Source: Lentzea flava (lineage in GTDB: Bacteria > Actinomycetota > Actinomycetes > Mycobacteriales > Pseudonocardiaceae). From it: DNA of 64,000 bases. The notes beneath the pieces are model-generated. The model did no database searches. It saw only the letters and a program-made list of their open reading frames with translations, and was not told the DNA's origin. Made by a program: the position numbers and the translations under genes. Shown here piece by piece: positions 36,431-45,671 of the stretch. The stretch spans positions 1-64,000 of the forward strand of contig NZ_BMRE01000007.1 of assembly GCF_014648475.1 (NCBI RefSeq). The letters run 5' to 3'. Numbering within the stretch: position 1 is the stretch's first letter; the number at the start of each line of letters is the position of its first letter.

Positions 36431-37537
36431 TCATCGGGCCACCACCGCGTTCCACGAGTCGACCAGGTCCTCCGCGCGGGCGCCGGTGATCACCAGCACC
36501 GATCCGATGGCCCCCACCGGGCGCTGCTCGTCCACCACCAGGACGGTGCCGAACGCGGCTCGGCCCGCCTCCAGGACCAGGGCGGGCACGACCGCGCCGC
36601 TGATCACGGCGACCACGTCGAGGTCGCGCACCGGCACGGTCGGGCGGCCTTCGACGGGCTGCAGTTGCAGGTCTGCCAAGGCTGCCAGGATCGGGGCCGA
36701 GTCCTGGGTCTCCTCCAGGTCGGTGCCGCCGGAGGACGTCAGCAGGCGCACCGGGTGGCCCTGCTCCAGTGCCGAGGTGACCAGGGACGCCGCCACCTCC
36801 ACCGCCTCCTCGAAGCGCTGGTCCTGGTCGTACGAGGCGGCGTTGTCGTCGAGCAGCACGGCCAGGTGCGGGCGGGCGGGGTCGGCGTCCTCGCGGATCA
36901 TCAGCGTGCCGGTGCGTGCGGAGGTTGCCCAGTGCAGGCGGCGCAGGTCGTCGCCCGGGACGTATTCGCGCAGGCCCACCAGGTCCGTGCCGCCGCGTTC
37001 CACCCGTTCGTCGGCGCCCACCTGGCCTCGGCGCGCGCCGGAGGGCAGGCCGCGCACCGGCAGGACGCGGGGCACGACGCGCACCTGCACCACCTCGCCG
37101 AGCACCGTGCGGGCCTGCGCCAGGCCGGCCAGGCCCTTGCGGCGCAACGTCAGCGGGCCCACGTCGAACACGCCGCGGCGCTGGGTCGGGATCGTGTAGT
37201 CGACGGTTTCGGTCGCGCCCGGCTTGAGCAGCGGCACGGCCACGGTGGACGGCGCGCCCGCCACCATGTCGACGGCGTCCAGCGCCACCGGCCACCTGCC
37301 CGTCGCGGACAGCTCCAGGCGGCCGCTGCATCGTGCCAGGCGTGGCACGGTGCGCGGGCGGACGGTGCGCGACACCGTCAGCGGCGACGCGACCAGCACC
37401 GAGACCATCGAGGCGAGCACCAGGGCGGTCAGGGCGAGGCCGAACGCCGCCATGCCCGCGTAGCGCCACCACAGCCCGACGCCGAGCATCAGCACGCCCA
37501 GCACCGCGGTGCCGGTGCCGCGCAGGGTGAGTCTCAT
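36431..37537 (-). CDS. DUF58 domain membrane protein
   Basis: 368 residues from ATG 37537, overlapping the MoxR stop by 4 bp (ATGA). Two N-terminal membrane helices (TGTAVLGVLMLGVGLWWRY and GLALTALVLASMVSVLVA), a beta-rich region, then the DUF58 signature GTDLVGLREYVPGDDLRRLH with WATSARTGTLMIRE. The C-terminal half resembles a von Willebrand A-like fold (HLAVLLDDNAASYD). Works with MoxR ATPases in envelope or complex assembly in related operons. It ends in VVAR, the sequence copied in the following repeats. Confidence 0.93.
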   Translation of the reverse strand: MRLTLRGTGTAVLGVLMLGVGLWWRYAGMAAFGLALTALVLASMVSVLVASPLTVSRTVRPRTVPRLARCSGRLELSATGRWPVALDAVDMVAGAPSTVAVPLLKPGATETVDYTIPTQRRGVFDVGPLTLRRKGLAGLAQARTVLGEVVQVRVVPRVLPVRGLPSGARRGQVGADERVERGGTDLVGLREYVPGDDLRRLHWATSARTGTLMIREDADPARPHLAVLLDDNAASYDQDQRFEEAVEVAASLVTSALEQGHPVRLLTSSGGTDLEETQDSAPILAALADLQLQPVEGRPTVPVRDLDVVAVISGAVVPALVLEAGRAAFGTVLVVDEQRPVGAIGSVLVITGARAEDLVDSWNAVVAR

Positions 37538-38499
37538 TGGGCCGCGGGCTTGGGCACCGGCACGCGCGCGAGCACGTCGGCCAGCACCTCGGACGTCGTC
37601 ACGCCCGCCAGCACGCTCTCCCGCGTCAGCACCAGGCGGTGAGCCAGCACCGGGTCCGCGATGTCCTGGACGTCCTGCGGCACCACGAAATGCCTGCCCT
37701 TCGACGCCGCGTACACCTGCGCGCACCGCACCAGCGTCCGCAGACCGCGCGTCGACGTGCCGAGCCGCAGCCGCTCGTCCGACCGCGTCCCCGTGCCGAG
37801 CGCGGAGATGTACTGCAGGATCGGATCCGCCACGTGCAGCAACGACAACCGCCCGCTGAACGCGCTCACCTCGCGCGGCGACGTCACCGTCCGCACGTCG
37901 GCGATCCGGCCCGCCCCGCTGCCGGGACGCAACACGTCCAGCTCGTCGTCCACCGACGGATAGCCGATCGACGTCCGCAGCATGAACCTGTCCAGCTGCG
38001 CCTCCGGCAACCGGTACGTGCCGTCGAGGTCGATCGGGTTCTGCGTCGCCACCACCAGGAACGGGTCGGGCACCGCGTGCCCGACGCCGTCGATCGTGAC
38101 CGTCCGCTCCTCCATGACCTCCAGCAACGCCGACTGCGTCTTCGCCGCCGCGCGGTTGATCTCGTCCGCCAGCACGATGTTCGCGAACACCGGCCCCGGC
38201 CGGAACCGGATCTGCCCGGTCTGAGGGTCGTAGACCGAGGTGCCCGTGACGTCGGACGGCAGCAGGTCCGGCGTGAACTGCACGCGCCGCGACAGGCCGC
38301 CCAGCGCGCCCGCCACCGCGCGCGCCAGCGTCGTCTTCCCGGTGCCGGGCACGTCCTCCAGCAGCACGTGGCCGCCCGCGAACATCGCCACCAGCACCAG
38401 GTCGATCACGTCGCGCTTGCCGCGCACCGCGCTCTCGACGGCGTCACCGAGCCGGGTGTGGAGGTCGCGGAAGGCCGAGACCTCTGCGGTGTCGATCAC
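37534..38499 (-). CDS. MoxR family AAA+ ATPase
   Basis: 321 residues from GTG 38499 (GTGA overlap with the upstream gene stop). Walker A LLEDVPGTGKTTLARAVAG, Walker B NIVLADEINRA, sensor-like VVATQNPIDLDGTYRLPEAQ and the second-region Arg residues are intact. MoxR ATPases act as chaperone-like motors with DUF58/VWA partners, encoded immediately downstream here. Cytoplasmic. Confidence 0.95.
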   Translation of the reverse strand: MIDTAEVSAFRDLHTRLGDAVESAVRGKRDVIDLVLVAMFAGGHVLLEDVPGTGKTTLARAVAGALGGLSRRVQFTPDLLPSDVTGTSVYDPQTGQIRFRPGPVFANIVLADEINRAAAKTQSALLEVMEERTVTIDGVGHAVPDPFLVVATQNPIDLDGTYRLPEAQLDRFMLRTSIGYPSVDDELDVLRPGSGAGRIADVRTVTSPREVSAFSGRLSLLHVADPILQYISALGTGTRSDERLRLGTSTRGLRTLVRCAQVYAASKGRHFVVPQDVQDIADPVLAHRLVLTRESVLAGVTTSEVLADVLARVPVPKPAAQ

Positions 38500-40655
38500 T
38501 TGTCCTCTTCTCTGCGAACACCGATGCGCAGCAGGAACGCCGCTGCCAGCAAGCCAAGGCCACCCGCACCCATCGGCGCGGTTCCCGCGCCCGCCGGGGC
38601 CGAGCGCGGGATGCAGCTCGGCTTGCCCGCGCACTCGTCGTAGGTGAAGAGCGTGTTCCTCGCCGCCGAGTCGACCTGCCCTGCGCCCGAAGCCGCATAA
38701 GCGCGCACGACGATCGCGTTGCTGCCCTCGTCCACCTCGATCGTCGCCGACGTCGCGTTGCACGGGATGCCGACCGAGAACCCGTACGTCTTGTTCACGA
38801 CCTCGCAGCGCCCGTTGTGGTTCGCCCAGTCGGCGGGCGGCGACATCGTCACCCGGCGCGTCGGGTTCGTGCGCGTGCCGCTGAGACCCGTGATCACCGT
38901 GGCACCCGCCGACGGCAACGACGGCGGCGGAGGCGGCGGAGGCGGCGTGGTCGTCGTGGTCGTGGGCGTCGGGTTGGGCGGGGGCGGGTTGGGCGGAGGG
39001 TTGTTCGGCGGCGGCGTCGTGGTCGTCGGCTGCGGCGGTGGCGGGTTGTTGGGCGCCGTCACCGTGAACGCAGCCATGCCCGCGGCACCGGCCTGTGTCG
39101 CCGTCGACGCGCGCACCGTGACGTCCAGCCTGCCGTTCGTGCAGAACGTGGAACCCGTGCACGGCACCGACAAATCAGCGGACGTGCCGGCCGACTGGGC
39201 CGACACCGAGCCACCGCTGAACGAGCCGGACCCCGTCACGGTGTAGCCCACGATCGGATCCGTCGAGGACACCGCGCTCCAGCTCACCGTCACGACCACG
39301 GCCGAGGCGCTGCGCGACTTCTCCCGCACCGTCACGCCGGAGGGAGCGGCGGGCGCCGATCCGCCGGAGCCGGAAGGCGGTGTGGACGACGACGGCGGCG
39401 GCGGCACCTCCGACGTCGGGCCGTTGTTGCCGTTGTTGCCGGGATTGCGCGGCGGCTTCACCGGCTCGTTCGGGTTCGGCGGCGGGGGCGGCGGCACGGA
39501 CGGCGGCGGCGAGCGGTCCGGGTCCTTCACCGGCAGCTCGGGGCTGCGGATCGTCAACGACCGCGTCGCACCGTCCGCGTCGACCAGCACACCGGTCGAG
39601 GAACCCGGCACGTTCACGAACAACCGGCCGTCGTCGAACACCAGCTCGGGGTCGGCCCCGCCGGACGTCCGCACGTCGTCACCGCCGCGGCTGCCACCGC
39701 GGTCGAGGATGATGACCTTGCCGGATCCCTTGCAGGGCACGTAGACCTTGTCGCGGAACACCGCGGGCCTGCCGGGCTTCGGGCAGCCCATCGCACCGAC
39801 GTCGACGCGCAGCACCTGCCCGTCGACGACGAGCACGACCACGGACGAGTCGGGCACCGACGCGGGCACGAGGTCCGTCGGCGCGGTCTGCGCGGCGATC
39901 ACCTCGGCATCGGTGCGGTCGGTGGACCTCGACACGTCCTCACCCGTGCCGTCGCGCACCACTACACCGCCGTCGAGGCCGATCAGCGTGACGCCCTGGT
40001 CGTGCGGCACCAGCACGGTGCGCGGCCCGGCACCGCTGATCTGGCGCTGCGACCGCTCGCGGAACCGCTCCTCGTCGTCGGACCAGTCGAGCGACCGCAG
40101 CGTGCCGCCGTGATCGACCAGCCACAGCACGCCGCGCTCGTCGACGACGGCGTCGGCCAGCGGCTGACCGGCCTCCCACGTCTGCCCGACGTCGGCCAGC
40201 GTCAGCGGATCGGCGGTGTGGACCGTGCCGGACGCGCGGTCGACGACGAACACCATCCCGTTCGCCACCAGCACCTTGCTCGACGCACCGGGCGGCGCCT
40301 GCCGCCTGCCGGACGCGAGCAGCGTCGCCAGGTCGATGACGGTGATCTCGCCCGTGCGCCGGTTCAGCACGATCAGGCGGCCGTCCTCCTGCGCGATCTC
40401 CAGCTGCGAGTCGGGACCGCTGATCTGCAGGCGCGTCTGCGGTTTGCCCGACACCGGGTTGATCTGCACGACCTCGCCGCGCTGGTCGTCGCCCAGCCAG
40501 GTGAGCCCGTCGGAGACCGCGACCGACGTCCGGGAGATGCCCTGCCCCAGCGCGGCACCCGCCAGCACGAGAACACCCAGCAGTGCCGCGACGAAACTCG
40601 CCGATTCCCGCCCTCCACCGGAGATGATGCGTCTGATCCGGTGCCACCAAGCCAT
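38496..40655 (-). CDS. Membrane-anchored beta-propeller/FnIII protein
   Basis: 719 residues, ATG 40655 with GGGAGG upstream. N-terminal helix (FVAALLGVLVLAGAALGQGI), a propeller-like region (about 50-370: VVQINPVSGKPQTRLQISG, VVDRASGTVHTADPLTL), two Pro/Thr/Asn-rich linkers, fibronectin type III-like domains (VTVSWSAVSSTDPIVGYTVT), and a C-terminal helix (GAGGLGLLAAAFLLRIGV) before RREEDK. Extracellular protein-protein interaction is likely. It heads the four-gene MoxR operon, so it may be the surface component of that system. Confidence 0.85.
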   Translation of the reverse strand: MAWWHRIRRIISGGGRESASFVAALLGVLVLAGAALGQGISRTSVAVSDGLTWLGDDQRGEVVQINPVSGKPQTRLQISGPDSQLEIAQEDGRLIVLNRRTGEITVIDLATLLASGRRQAPPGASSKVLVANGMVFVVDRASGTVHTADPLTLADVGQTWEAGQPLADAVVDERGVLWLVDHGGTLRSLDWSDDEERFRERSQRQISGAGPRTVLVPHDQGVTLIGLDGGVVVRDGTGEDVSRSTDRTDAEVIAAQTAPTDLVPASVPDSSVVVLVVDGQVLRVDVGAMGCPKPGRPAVFRDKVYVPCKGSGKVIILDRGGSRGGDDVRTSGGADPELVFDDGRLFVNVPGSSTGVLVDADGATRSLTIRSPELPVKDPDRSPPPSVPPPPPPNPNEPVKPPRNPGNNGNNGPTSEVPPPPSSSTPPSGSGGSAPAAPSGVTVREKSRSASAVVVTVSWSAVSSTDPIVGYTVTGSGSFSGGSVSAQSAGTSADLSVPCTGSTFCTNGRLDVTVRASTATQAGAAGMAAFTVTAPNNPPPPQPTTTTPPPNNPPPNPPPPNPTPTTTTTTPPPPPPPPSLPSAGATVITGLSGTRTNPTRRVTMSPPADWANHNGRCEVVNKTYGFSVGIPCNATSATIEVDEGSNAIVVRAYAASGAGQVDSAARNTLFTYDECAGKPSCIPRSAPAGAGTAPMGAGGLGLLAAAFLLRIGVRREEDK

Positions 40656-40840
40656 GTGCGCCTCCCTCGCCCGCCGGGGATGCTAACCCTCGACTCTGAC
40701 AACTTCGGACGGTGCACGGTTCCCGGATCGCCCGGTCAGCCGACTGGCCGACATCAAGGAATGTAATGACGGGGTCTGACACTTCCGGATTCCGAATGGC
40801 GCTACCCCGAACCGATCAACACATAGGGCAAAGTGGTCGT

Positions 40841-41485
40841 ATGGAGATCCCCGGCATGGGACTGGCCAAGCAGGCGCTCAGCACCGCGATCGAGACGACC
40901 GCGACGGCAGCCGCACTGCCCGGCCGCGTGCTGAACCTCATCGGCGAGGTCGAGCAGCTCGTCCGCAAGGTCAGCGGCACGGTCGACGCCATCGACGGCA
41001 TCGTGCGCAAGGCCGACGAGCTGGTCGAGCGCACCGGGCACGTCGTGGCGGACGCGGAGAAGGCCGTCGACGAGGTCCGCGCGATCACGGCGAGCGCAGG
41101 CGACGTCGCGGAACGGGCCGCGCAGGTCGTCACGACGGCCGGGCAGACCGCGCACACGGCCAACGAGCTGATGGGCGTCTACGAGCCGATCGCCAGGCAG
41201 GCGCAGCCGCTCGCGAAGCGGTTCGTGGAGGAGCTCTCGCCGCACGAGGTCGAGGCCGCGATCAAGCTCGTCGACGAGCTGCCGGTGCTGACCGAGCACC
41301 TGACGAACGACATCCTGCCGATCCTCGCGACGCTGGACAGGGTCGGCCCGGAGGTGCACCAGCTGCTGGAGGTCACGAGCGACATGCGCCAGGCGATCCT
41401 CGGCATCCCCGGCTTCGGGTTCATGCGCCGCCGCGGCGAGAAAAAAGAGGAAGAAGTAGGTGTGAGGGAGCTCGAAAAGGGGTAA
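40841..41485 (+). CDS. Helical coiled-coil protein of unknown function
   Basis: About 214 residues from ATG 40841; an upstream ATG would add 43 residues without a clear ribosome-binding site. The middle (about 40-130) is a long amphipathic helix with heptad-like pattern (EVEQLVRKVSGTVDAIDGIV, KADELVERTGHVVADAEKAV), followed by helical DELPVLTEHLTNDILPILAT. The C-terminus is charged (RRRGEKKEEE). No transmembrane segment is convincing. Such proteins in actinobacteria are sometimes mis-named; I assign no function. Confidence 0.75.
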   Translation: MEIPGMGLAKQALSTAIETTATAAALPGRVLNLIGEVEQLVRKVSGTVDAIDGIVRKADELVERTGHVVADAEKAVDEVRAITASAGDVAERAAQVVTTAGQTAHTANELMGVYEPIARQAQPLAKRFVEELSPHEVEAAIKLVDELPVLTEHLTNDILPILATLDRVGPEVHQLLEVTSDMRQAILGIPGFGFMRRRGEKKEEEVGVRELEKG

Positions 41486-41495
41486 CCCGGCCCTC

Positions 41496-41762
41496 ATGAC
41501 CTCCCGTGCACACGAAGATCACCTGACGTGGTGGCTGCTCAGCGCCGTTTTCGGACTGCTCGCCATGATCAACATCGGTCTCGCCGTGACCGAACGCGCG
41601 TCGTGGCCCTACGTGCTCGCGGCGTTACTGCTCGCCGCGAGCACGTGGAGCGCCAGACACGCGCTCAGACCTTCCCCGTCTTCTGATGCGTCAGGTTCGA
41701 CGGTGATCCGAACCGGAAGGGCCGCACGCGATACGTCGCGGTTTTCTCGTCTGGGAGTGTGA
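41496..41762 (+). CDS. Small two-helix membrane protein
   Basis: 88 residues, ATG 41496 with AAAAGGGG upstream. Two membrane helices (WWLLSAVFGLLAMINIGLAV and YVLAALLLAASTW). It contains a TTA codon (codon 44). The last 32 residues are hydrophilic and lie in a 98-bp antisense overlap with the convergent lipoprotein gene. Function unknown; the overlap tail is the least certain part. Confidence 0.65.
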   Translation: MTSRAHEDHLTWWLLSAVFGLLAMINIGLAVTERASWPYVLAALLLAASTWSARHALRPSPSSDASGSTVIRTGRAARDTSRFSRLGV

Positions 41763-42336
41763 TCAGCCCGAACGAGGTGACATCCGGATCGAGCTGGGCC
41801 GCGACGCGGTAGTCGGCCGCGCCGGCGGGCTTGAGCTCGATCAGGTACCCCTCCTCGTCGGACGCGTGGTCCTCCCACGTGAACAGGATCCCGTTGGCGT
41901 GCTTCACCTCCGCCTTCAGGTTCCCCGGCACCGCCTCCGGTGACGACACCGGGTGCGTGCCCGCACCGCCCTTGCGCGGTTCCGCCCACTCGTGCCCGTC
42001 GGCCTCCGGCACCTCGTCACCGGGTGGCAGCGTGAGGTCCACGGTCGCCGAAGCGGGCCCGGTGAACGGCCGGACCCGGTAGTAGAACGGCGTTTCCGGG
42101 ATCAGGTCCGGATGCCGGTAGGAGTTCCTGCCCGGCGGGACGAACTCCAGGGCCACGTACTCGCCGTCGGCAGCGTTCGCGTACTCGACGACCTGCCCGG
42201 CAGCCCCCGCCTCCGGACGCCAGTGCAGCGTCACGTCGGTGGGCGAGGTCAGCTCGGACGTCAGCGCGGGGTCCCGCTGTTCCTGGCCGCAGGCAGCCAG
42301 GAACAGCAGTCCCACCAACCCGAGCCTGGAGATCAC
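41665..42336 (-). CDS. Fibronectin type III-like lipoprotein
   Basis: 223 residues from GTG 42336, overlapping the upstream stop (GTGA). Signal with lipobox LLFLAACG. Two FnIII-like repeats: DVTLHWRPEAGAAGQVVEYA to FYYRVRPFTGPASATVDLTL, and GILFTWEDHASDEEGYLIEL to ATYRVRPFRFGSPSNLTH. Likely an extracellular adhesion or structural lipoprotein. It is encoded with the jelly-roll secreted protein gene directly upstream. Confidence 0.82.
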   Translation of the reverse strand: MISRLGLVGLLFLAACGQEQRDPALTSELTSPTDVTLHWRPEAGAAGQVVEYANAADGEYVALEFVPPGRNSYRHPDLIPETPFYYRVRPFTGPASATVDLTLPPGDEVPEADGHEWAEPRKGGAGTHPVSSPEAVPGNLKAEVKHANGILFTWEDHASDEEGYLIELKPAGAADYRVAAQLDPDVTSFGLITLPDEKTATYRVRPFRFGSPSNLTHQKTGKV

Positions 42337-42935
42337 TTGCGCCAGAACCGGATGTTGCTCCAGACGACCGTCGCCGGTCCCTGGCCGCTCGCGGTCCGGT
42401 ACGCGCCGAACTTGTCGTAGAAGTTCCCGCCAGAGCTCGACACCGAGTGCTTCTGCGAGCCGTTGATGTAGGTCCGATGCGTGCTGCCCACGACGTGCAC
42501 GGTATTCACGCGCACGGTCGTGCCGACGGTCGCTCCGGTGGCGATGGTGGTGCCACCGTGCACGGCGTACAACCGGCCGCCGCGTTCCACGGCGAGCATG
42601 AAGTACGGACCCGCGCCGGGGTCGTCCTTGAACGTCTGCTTGAGACTGATGCGGGTGCCGCCGAGACTCGTGATCCGGAAGCTGCCCTCGAACTGCCGCG
42701 TGCCGCCGGTGTACGTGGCGTACCGGCGCTCGGCACGCTGATCTCCGCTCGCGGTCGAGCAGGTGAGCCGGAACGTGAGGTCGCTGACCGTGCCGCAGCC
42801 GCGTTGCTGAACGCTGAACGACGGCGAGTAGCTGGTCCACGGGCCTGATTCCACCTGCGCGAGTGCGGGAGAACCCGCCACGAGCAGACCGGTCGCCAGA
42901 GCGATCCCCGCGACGGTGCGGAGTCGTGTGGACAT
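42333..42935 (-). CDS. Secreted jelly-roll (concanavalin-like) protein
   Basis: 200 residues, start 42935. Signal peptide (TVAGIALATGLLVAGSPALA). The mature part is beta-rich with motifs of concanavalin-like or polysaccharide-lyase jelly rolls: RQFEGSFRITSLGGTRISLK, GPYFMLAVERGGRLYAVHGG, RTYINGSQKHSVSSSGGNFY, and FGAYRTASGQGPATVVWSNI. An enzyme or carbohydrate-binding role in the wall is plausible; catalytic residues are not identified. Two cysteines may be disulfide-linked. Confidence 0.7.
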   Translation of the reverse strand: MSTRLRTVAGIALATGLLVAGSPALAQVESGPWTSYSPSFSVQQRGCGTVSDLTFRLTCSTASGDQRAERRYATYTGGTRQFEGSFRITSLGGTRISLKQTFKDDPGAGPYFMLAVERGGRLYAVHGGTTIATGATVGTTVRVNTVHVVGSTHRTYINGSQKHSVSSSGGNFYDKFGAYRTASGQGPATVVWSNIRFWRK

Positions 42936-43015
42936 ACCGATACCTCCTCAAAACGCGCTGAAGACAGCACGTGTTCTCAGGGGGCGGTAACGGCACTGTA
43001 TCCGATAATGATCTG

Positions 43016-43903
43016 ATGTTCGACCTCCATCGCCTGCGGCTGCTGCGCGAGCTTTCCCAGCGGGGCACGCTCGCCGCCGTCGCCCAGGCGCTGAACTACA
43101 GCCCGTCGTCGGTCTCGCAGCAGCTGTCGTTGCTGGAGACCGAGGTGGGCGTACCGCTGCTGGAGCCGGTCGGCAGGCGGGTGAAGCTCACCCCGCAGGC
43201 CGAGATCCTGGTGCGGCACACCGAGGAGGTGCTCGCCAGGCTCGAACTGGCGGAGTCGGAGGTCGCGGCGTCACTGCACGAGATCACCGGGACGCTGCGG
43301 GTCGCGACGTTCCAGACCGCGGCACTGGCGCTGATCCCGGCGACGTTCGCCCGCATGCGAGACGAGCACCCGTCACTGCGGATCGAGTTCCAGGTCCTCG
43401 ACCCGGCGGAAGCGCTTTCCGGCCTGAACGCCAGGGACTTCGACCTCGTCTTCGGTGAGGAGTGGCCGGACCAGCCGGAGGCGCGCTTCGCCGGGCTCGA
43501 GTACCGGGAGCTGTGCCGGGACCCGATCCGGCTGGCCGTGCCACGTGGACTGTCGATCACCGAGACCGGCTCGTTCCCGTGGATCATGGAACCACCCGGC
43601 TACCCGCAGCGGACGTTCAACGTGAACTGGTGCCGCCACCACGGTTACGAGCCGGACGTGCGCTTCTCCTCGACCGACGTGCTGGTGAAGTTGCGGTTCG
43701 TGGAACGAGGCCTCGCGGTCGCGCTGCTGCCGGACCTGATCTGGTACGACCGCGAGGTCACCGTCGACCTGCACGAGCTGCCGGTGCCGCAGTCGCGGCT
43801 GCTGTTCACTGCGGCACGGGCAGGACGAGGTCAGCATCCCGCCGTGCGGGCGTTTCGCGAGGCGCTGGCTCTTTCCGTAGCGCCGCTCCAACCCCGGCGG
43901 TGA
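43016..43903 (+). CDS. LysR family transcriptional regulator
   Basis: 295 residues, ATG 43016. N-terminal winged HTH (RLLRELSQRGTLAAVAQALN, SPSSVSQQLSLLETEVGVPL), then the substrate-binding domain with TLRVATFQTAALALIPATF. The gene at its 3' end is an EamA exporter on the opposite strand, overlapping by 98 bp; LysR regulators often control such neighbours, although here they converge rather than diverge. Confidence 0.92.
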   Translation: MFDLHRLRLLRELSQRGTLAAVAQALNYSPSSVSQQLSLLETEVGVPLLEPVGRRVKLTPQAEILVRHTEEVLARLELAESEVAASLHEITGTLRVATFQTAALALIPATFARMRDEHPSLRIEFQVLDPAEALSGLNARDFDLVFGEEWPDQPEARFAGLEYRELCRDPIRLAVPRGLSITETGSFPWIMEPPGYPQRTFNVNWCRHHGYEPDVRFSSTDVLVKLRFVERGLAVALLPDLIWYDREVTVDLHELPVPQSRLLFTAARAGRGQHPAVRAFREALALSVAPLQPRR

Positions 43904-44669
43904 TGACCAACGCGATGGCGCACAACGAGATCAGGCTCAGGTGCTGCCCCAGCAGCACCGCGCCGGCGAGCGCGGCGGCGGCCGGTTCCAGCGCCAGCAC
44001 GACCCCGAACGTGCTGGCCTGCAACGTCTTGAGCGCCCTGATCTCCAGCGTGTAAGGAATCGCGGACGCCATCAGCGCCACGAGCGTGCCGAGCACGAGG
44101 ATCTTCGGCTCGAACAGCGTCGCACCGGCCGTCGAGAGCCCGTACGGCAACGTCAGCGCCGCCGCGATCAGGCTCGCCCCCGCCAGACCACCGGTGCCGA
44201 GCCCTTCCGTCGCGAGCCTGCGTCCCGCCAGCACGTAACAGGCCCAGAACACCGCCGCGAACAACGCGAGCACCACACCGATCAGGTCCAGCCGCGCGCC
44301 GGTGTACTCGCGCACCCCCAGGATCACCACGCCGACGAGCGCCAGCCCGACCCACACGAAGTCCCTGGCTCTGCGGCTCAGCACCGCCGCGAGCCCCAAC
44401 GGCCCGAGGAACTCGATCGTCACCGCCACCCCGAGCGGAATCCGGTCGAGCGCCAGGTAGAACGTGCCGTTCATGCCGGCCATCGTCAGCCCGAGCACGA
44501 GCGTCTCCTGCCGGAACTTCGGCCTCGCCACCACCGCCAGCATCAACGCCGCGATGCCGAGCCGCAGCGCCGTCGCGCCGGGCGCGCCGATCTGGCCGAA
44601 GAGCTGACTCGCGAACGCCGCGCCGAACTGCAGTGAGATGACCGAACCGAGGACCAGGAAAACCGCCAT
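43806..44669 (-). CDS. EamA/DMT family transporter (RhtA-like)
   Basis: 287 residues from ATG 44669. Ten predicted membrane helices in two EamA repeats: LQFGAAFASQLFGQIGAPGA, GMNGTFYLALDRIPLGVAVT, and IPYTLEIRALKTLQASTFGV. This looks like a threonine/homoserine- or metabolite-exporting RhtA-type carrier. The C-terminal tail (APRETPARRDADLVLPVPQ) is encoded antisense to the end of the LysR gene. Confidence 0.9.
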   Translation of the reverse strand: MAVFLVLGSVISLQFGAAFASQLFGQIGAPGATALRLGIAALMLAVVARPKFRQETLVLGLTMAGMNGTFYLALDRIPLGVAVTIEFLGPLGLAAVLSRRARDFVWVGLALVGVVILGVREYTGARLDLIGVVLALFAAVFWACYVLAGRRLATEGLGTGGLAGASLIAAALTLPYGLSTAGATLFEPKILVLGTLVALMASAIPYTLEIRALKTLQASTFGVVLALEPAAAALAGAVLLGQHLSLISLCAIALVITAGVGAALRKEPAPRETPARRDADLVLPVPQ

Positions 44670-44762
44670 GCGCCCAGCCTCGCTGACCAGCTCTCTTCGG
44701 TAAAGCGAATGTTTTCGAGCGATATCGTTCGGTTTTGTCGACCATTTAGACTGGCTGGTGCG

Positions 44763-45671
44763 ATGAGACGCAAACCCTCCTCCCCGCTCCCCCAGCGCAA
44801 CGGCCTGGACGCCGCACGGCTGAAGCTGCCCGCCGACGGCCCCTGGTCGTCCCTGCGCGACCACCTCGTGGAGCGCCTGCCGCGGGTGGCTCCGGCACGG
44901 ATCGAGGAGATGCTGCGCGAGGAGCGCATCTGGGCCGTCTCGGGCCCGCTCGGCATCGACGCGCCGTTCGTGCCCGACAGCTACATCTGGTTCCACCGCG
45001 ACCTGCCCGTCGAGGTGCCCGTACCGTTCGACGTGACCGTCGTGCACCAGGACGACGACATCGTCGTGGCCGACAAGCCCCACTTCCTGGCCACCATCCC
45101 GCGCGGCCGGCACATCATGCAGACCGCGCTGGTCAAGCTGCGCGACTCGCTCGGGCTGCCCGACCTCTCCCCCGCGCACCGGCTCGACCGGGTCACCGCC
45201 GGGCTGGTGCTGTTCGTGGTGCGCCGCGAACTGCGCGGCAAATACCAGACGATGTTCCGCGACCGGTTGGTCACCAAGGAGTACGAGGCGATCGCCCCGC
45301 ACTCCCCGTCGTTGACGCTCCCCACCGTCGTCCGCTCCCGGATCGTCAAGGAGCGCGGCGTCATCACGGCCTTCGAAGTGGACGGCGAGCCGAACGCCGA
45401 GACGCACGTGTCCCTTGTGGAGCATCGCAACGGCTTGGGCCGCTACCACCTCAAGCCCCTGACCGGCCGCACCCACCAGCTGCGCCTGCACATGTCCGGC
45501 CTCGGCGTGCCGATCGTGAACGACGACTTCTACCCCGTGCTCCGGGAACGCCCGCTGGACGACTTCTCCTCACCCCTGCAGCTCCTCGCCCGCACGTTGT
45601 CCTTTGTGGACCCGATCTCGGGCGAGGAACGTTCCTTCACCTCAGGGCTAAAGCTGTCCGCCTGGTCATGA
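44763..45671 (+). CDS. RluA/RluC-type pseudouridine synthase
   Basis: 302 residues from ATG 44763. Catalytic Asp lies in AHRLDRVTAGLVLFV; LVTKEYEAIAP, KPLTGRTHQLRLHMSGLGVP and the final LLARTLSFVDPISGEE are family marks. An S4-like N-terminus (ARIEEMLREERIW) is recognisable. It would isomerise uridine in rRNA or tRNA; the exact site cannot be told. Ends 6 bp inside the convergent kinase gene. Confidence 0.92.
   Translation: MRRKPSSPLPQRNGLDAARLKLPADGPWSSLRDHLVERLPRVAPARIEEMLREERIWAVSGPLGIDAPFVPDSYIWFHRDLPVEVPVPFDVTVVHQDDDIVVADKPHFLATIPRGRHIMQTALVKLRDSLGLPDLSPAHRLDRVTAGLVLFVVRRELRGKYQTMFRDRLVTKEYEAIAPHSPSLTLPTVVRSRIVKERGVITAFEVDGEPNAETHVSLVEHRNGLGRYHLKPLTGRTHQLRLHMSGLGVPIVNDDFYPVLRERPLDDFSSPLQLLARTLSFVDPISGEERSFTSGLKLSAWS

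Noticed and set aside
33903..37199. 1098-codon plus-strand open frame
   Set aside because: A Pro/Arg/Ser-rich shadow of the TgpA, repeat and DUF58 region; the minus-strand proteins have clear domains.
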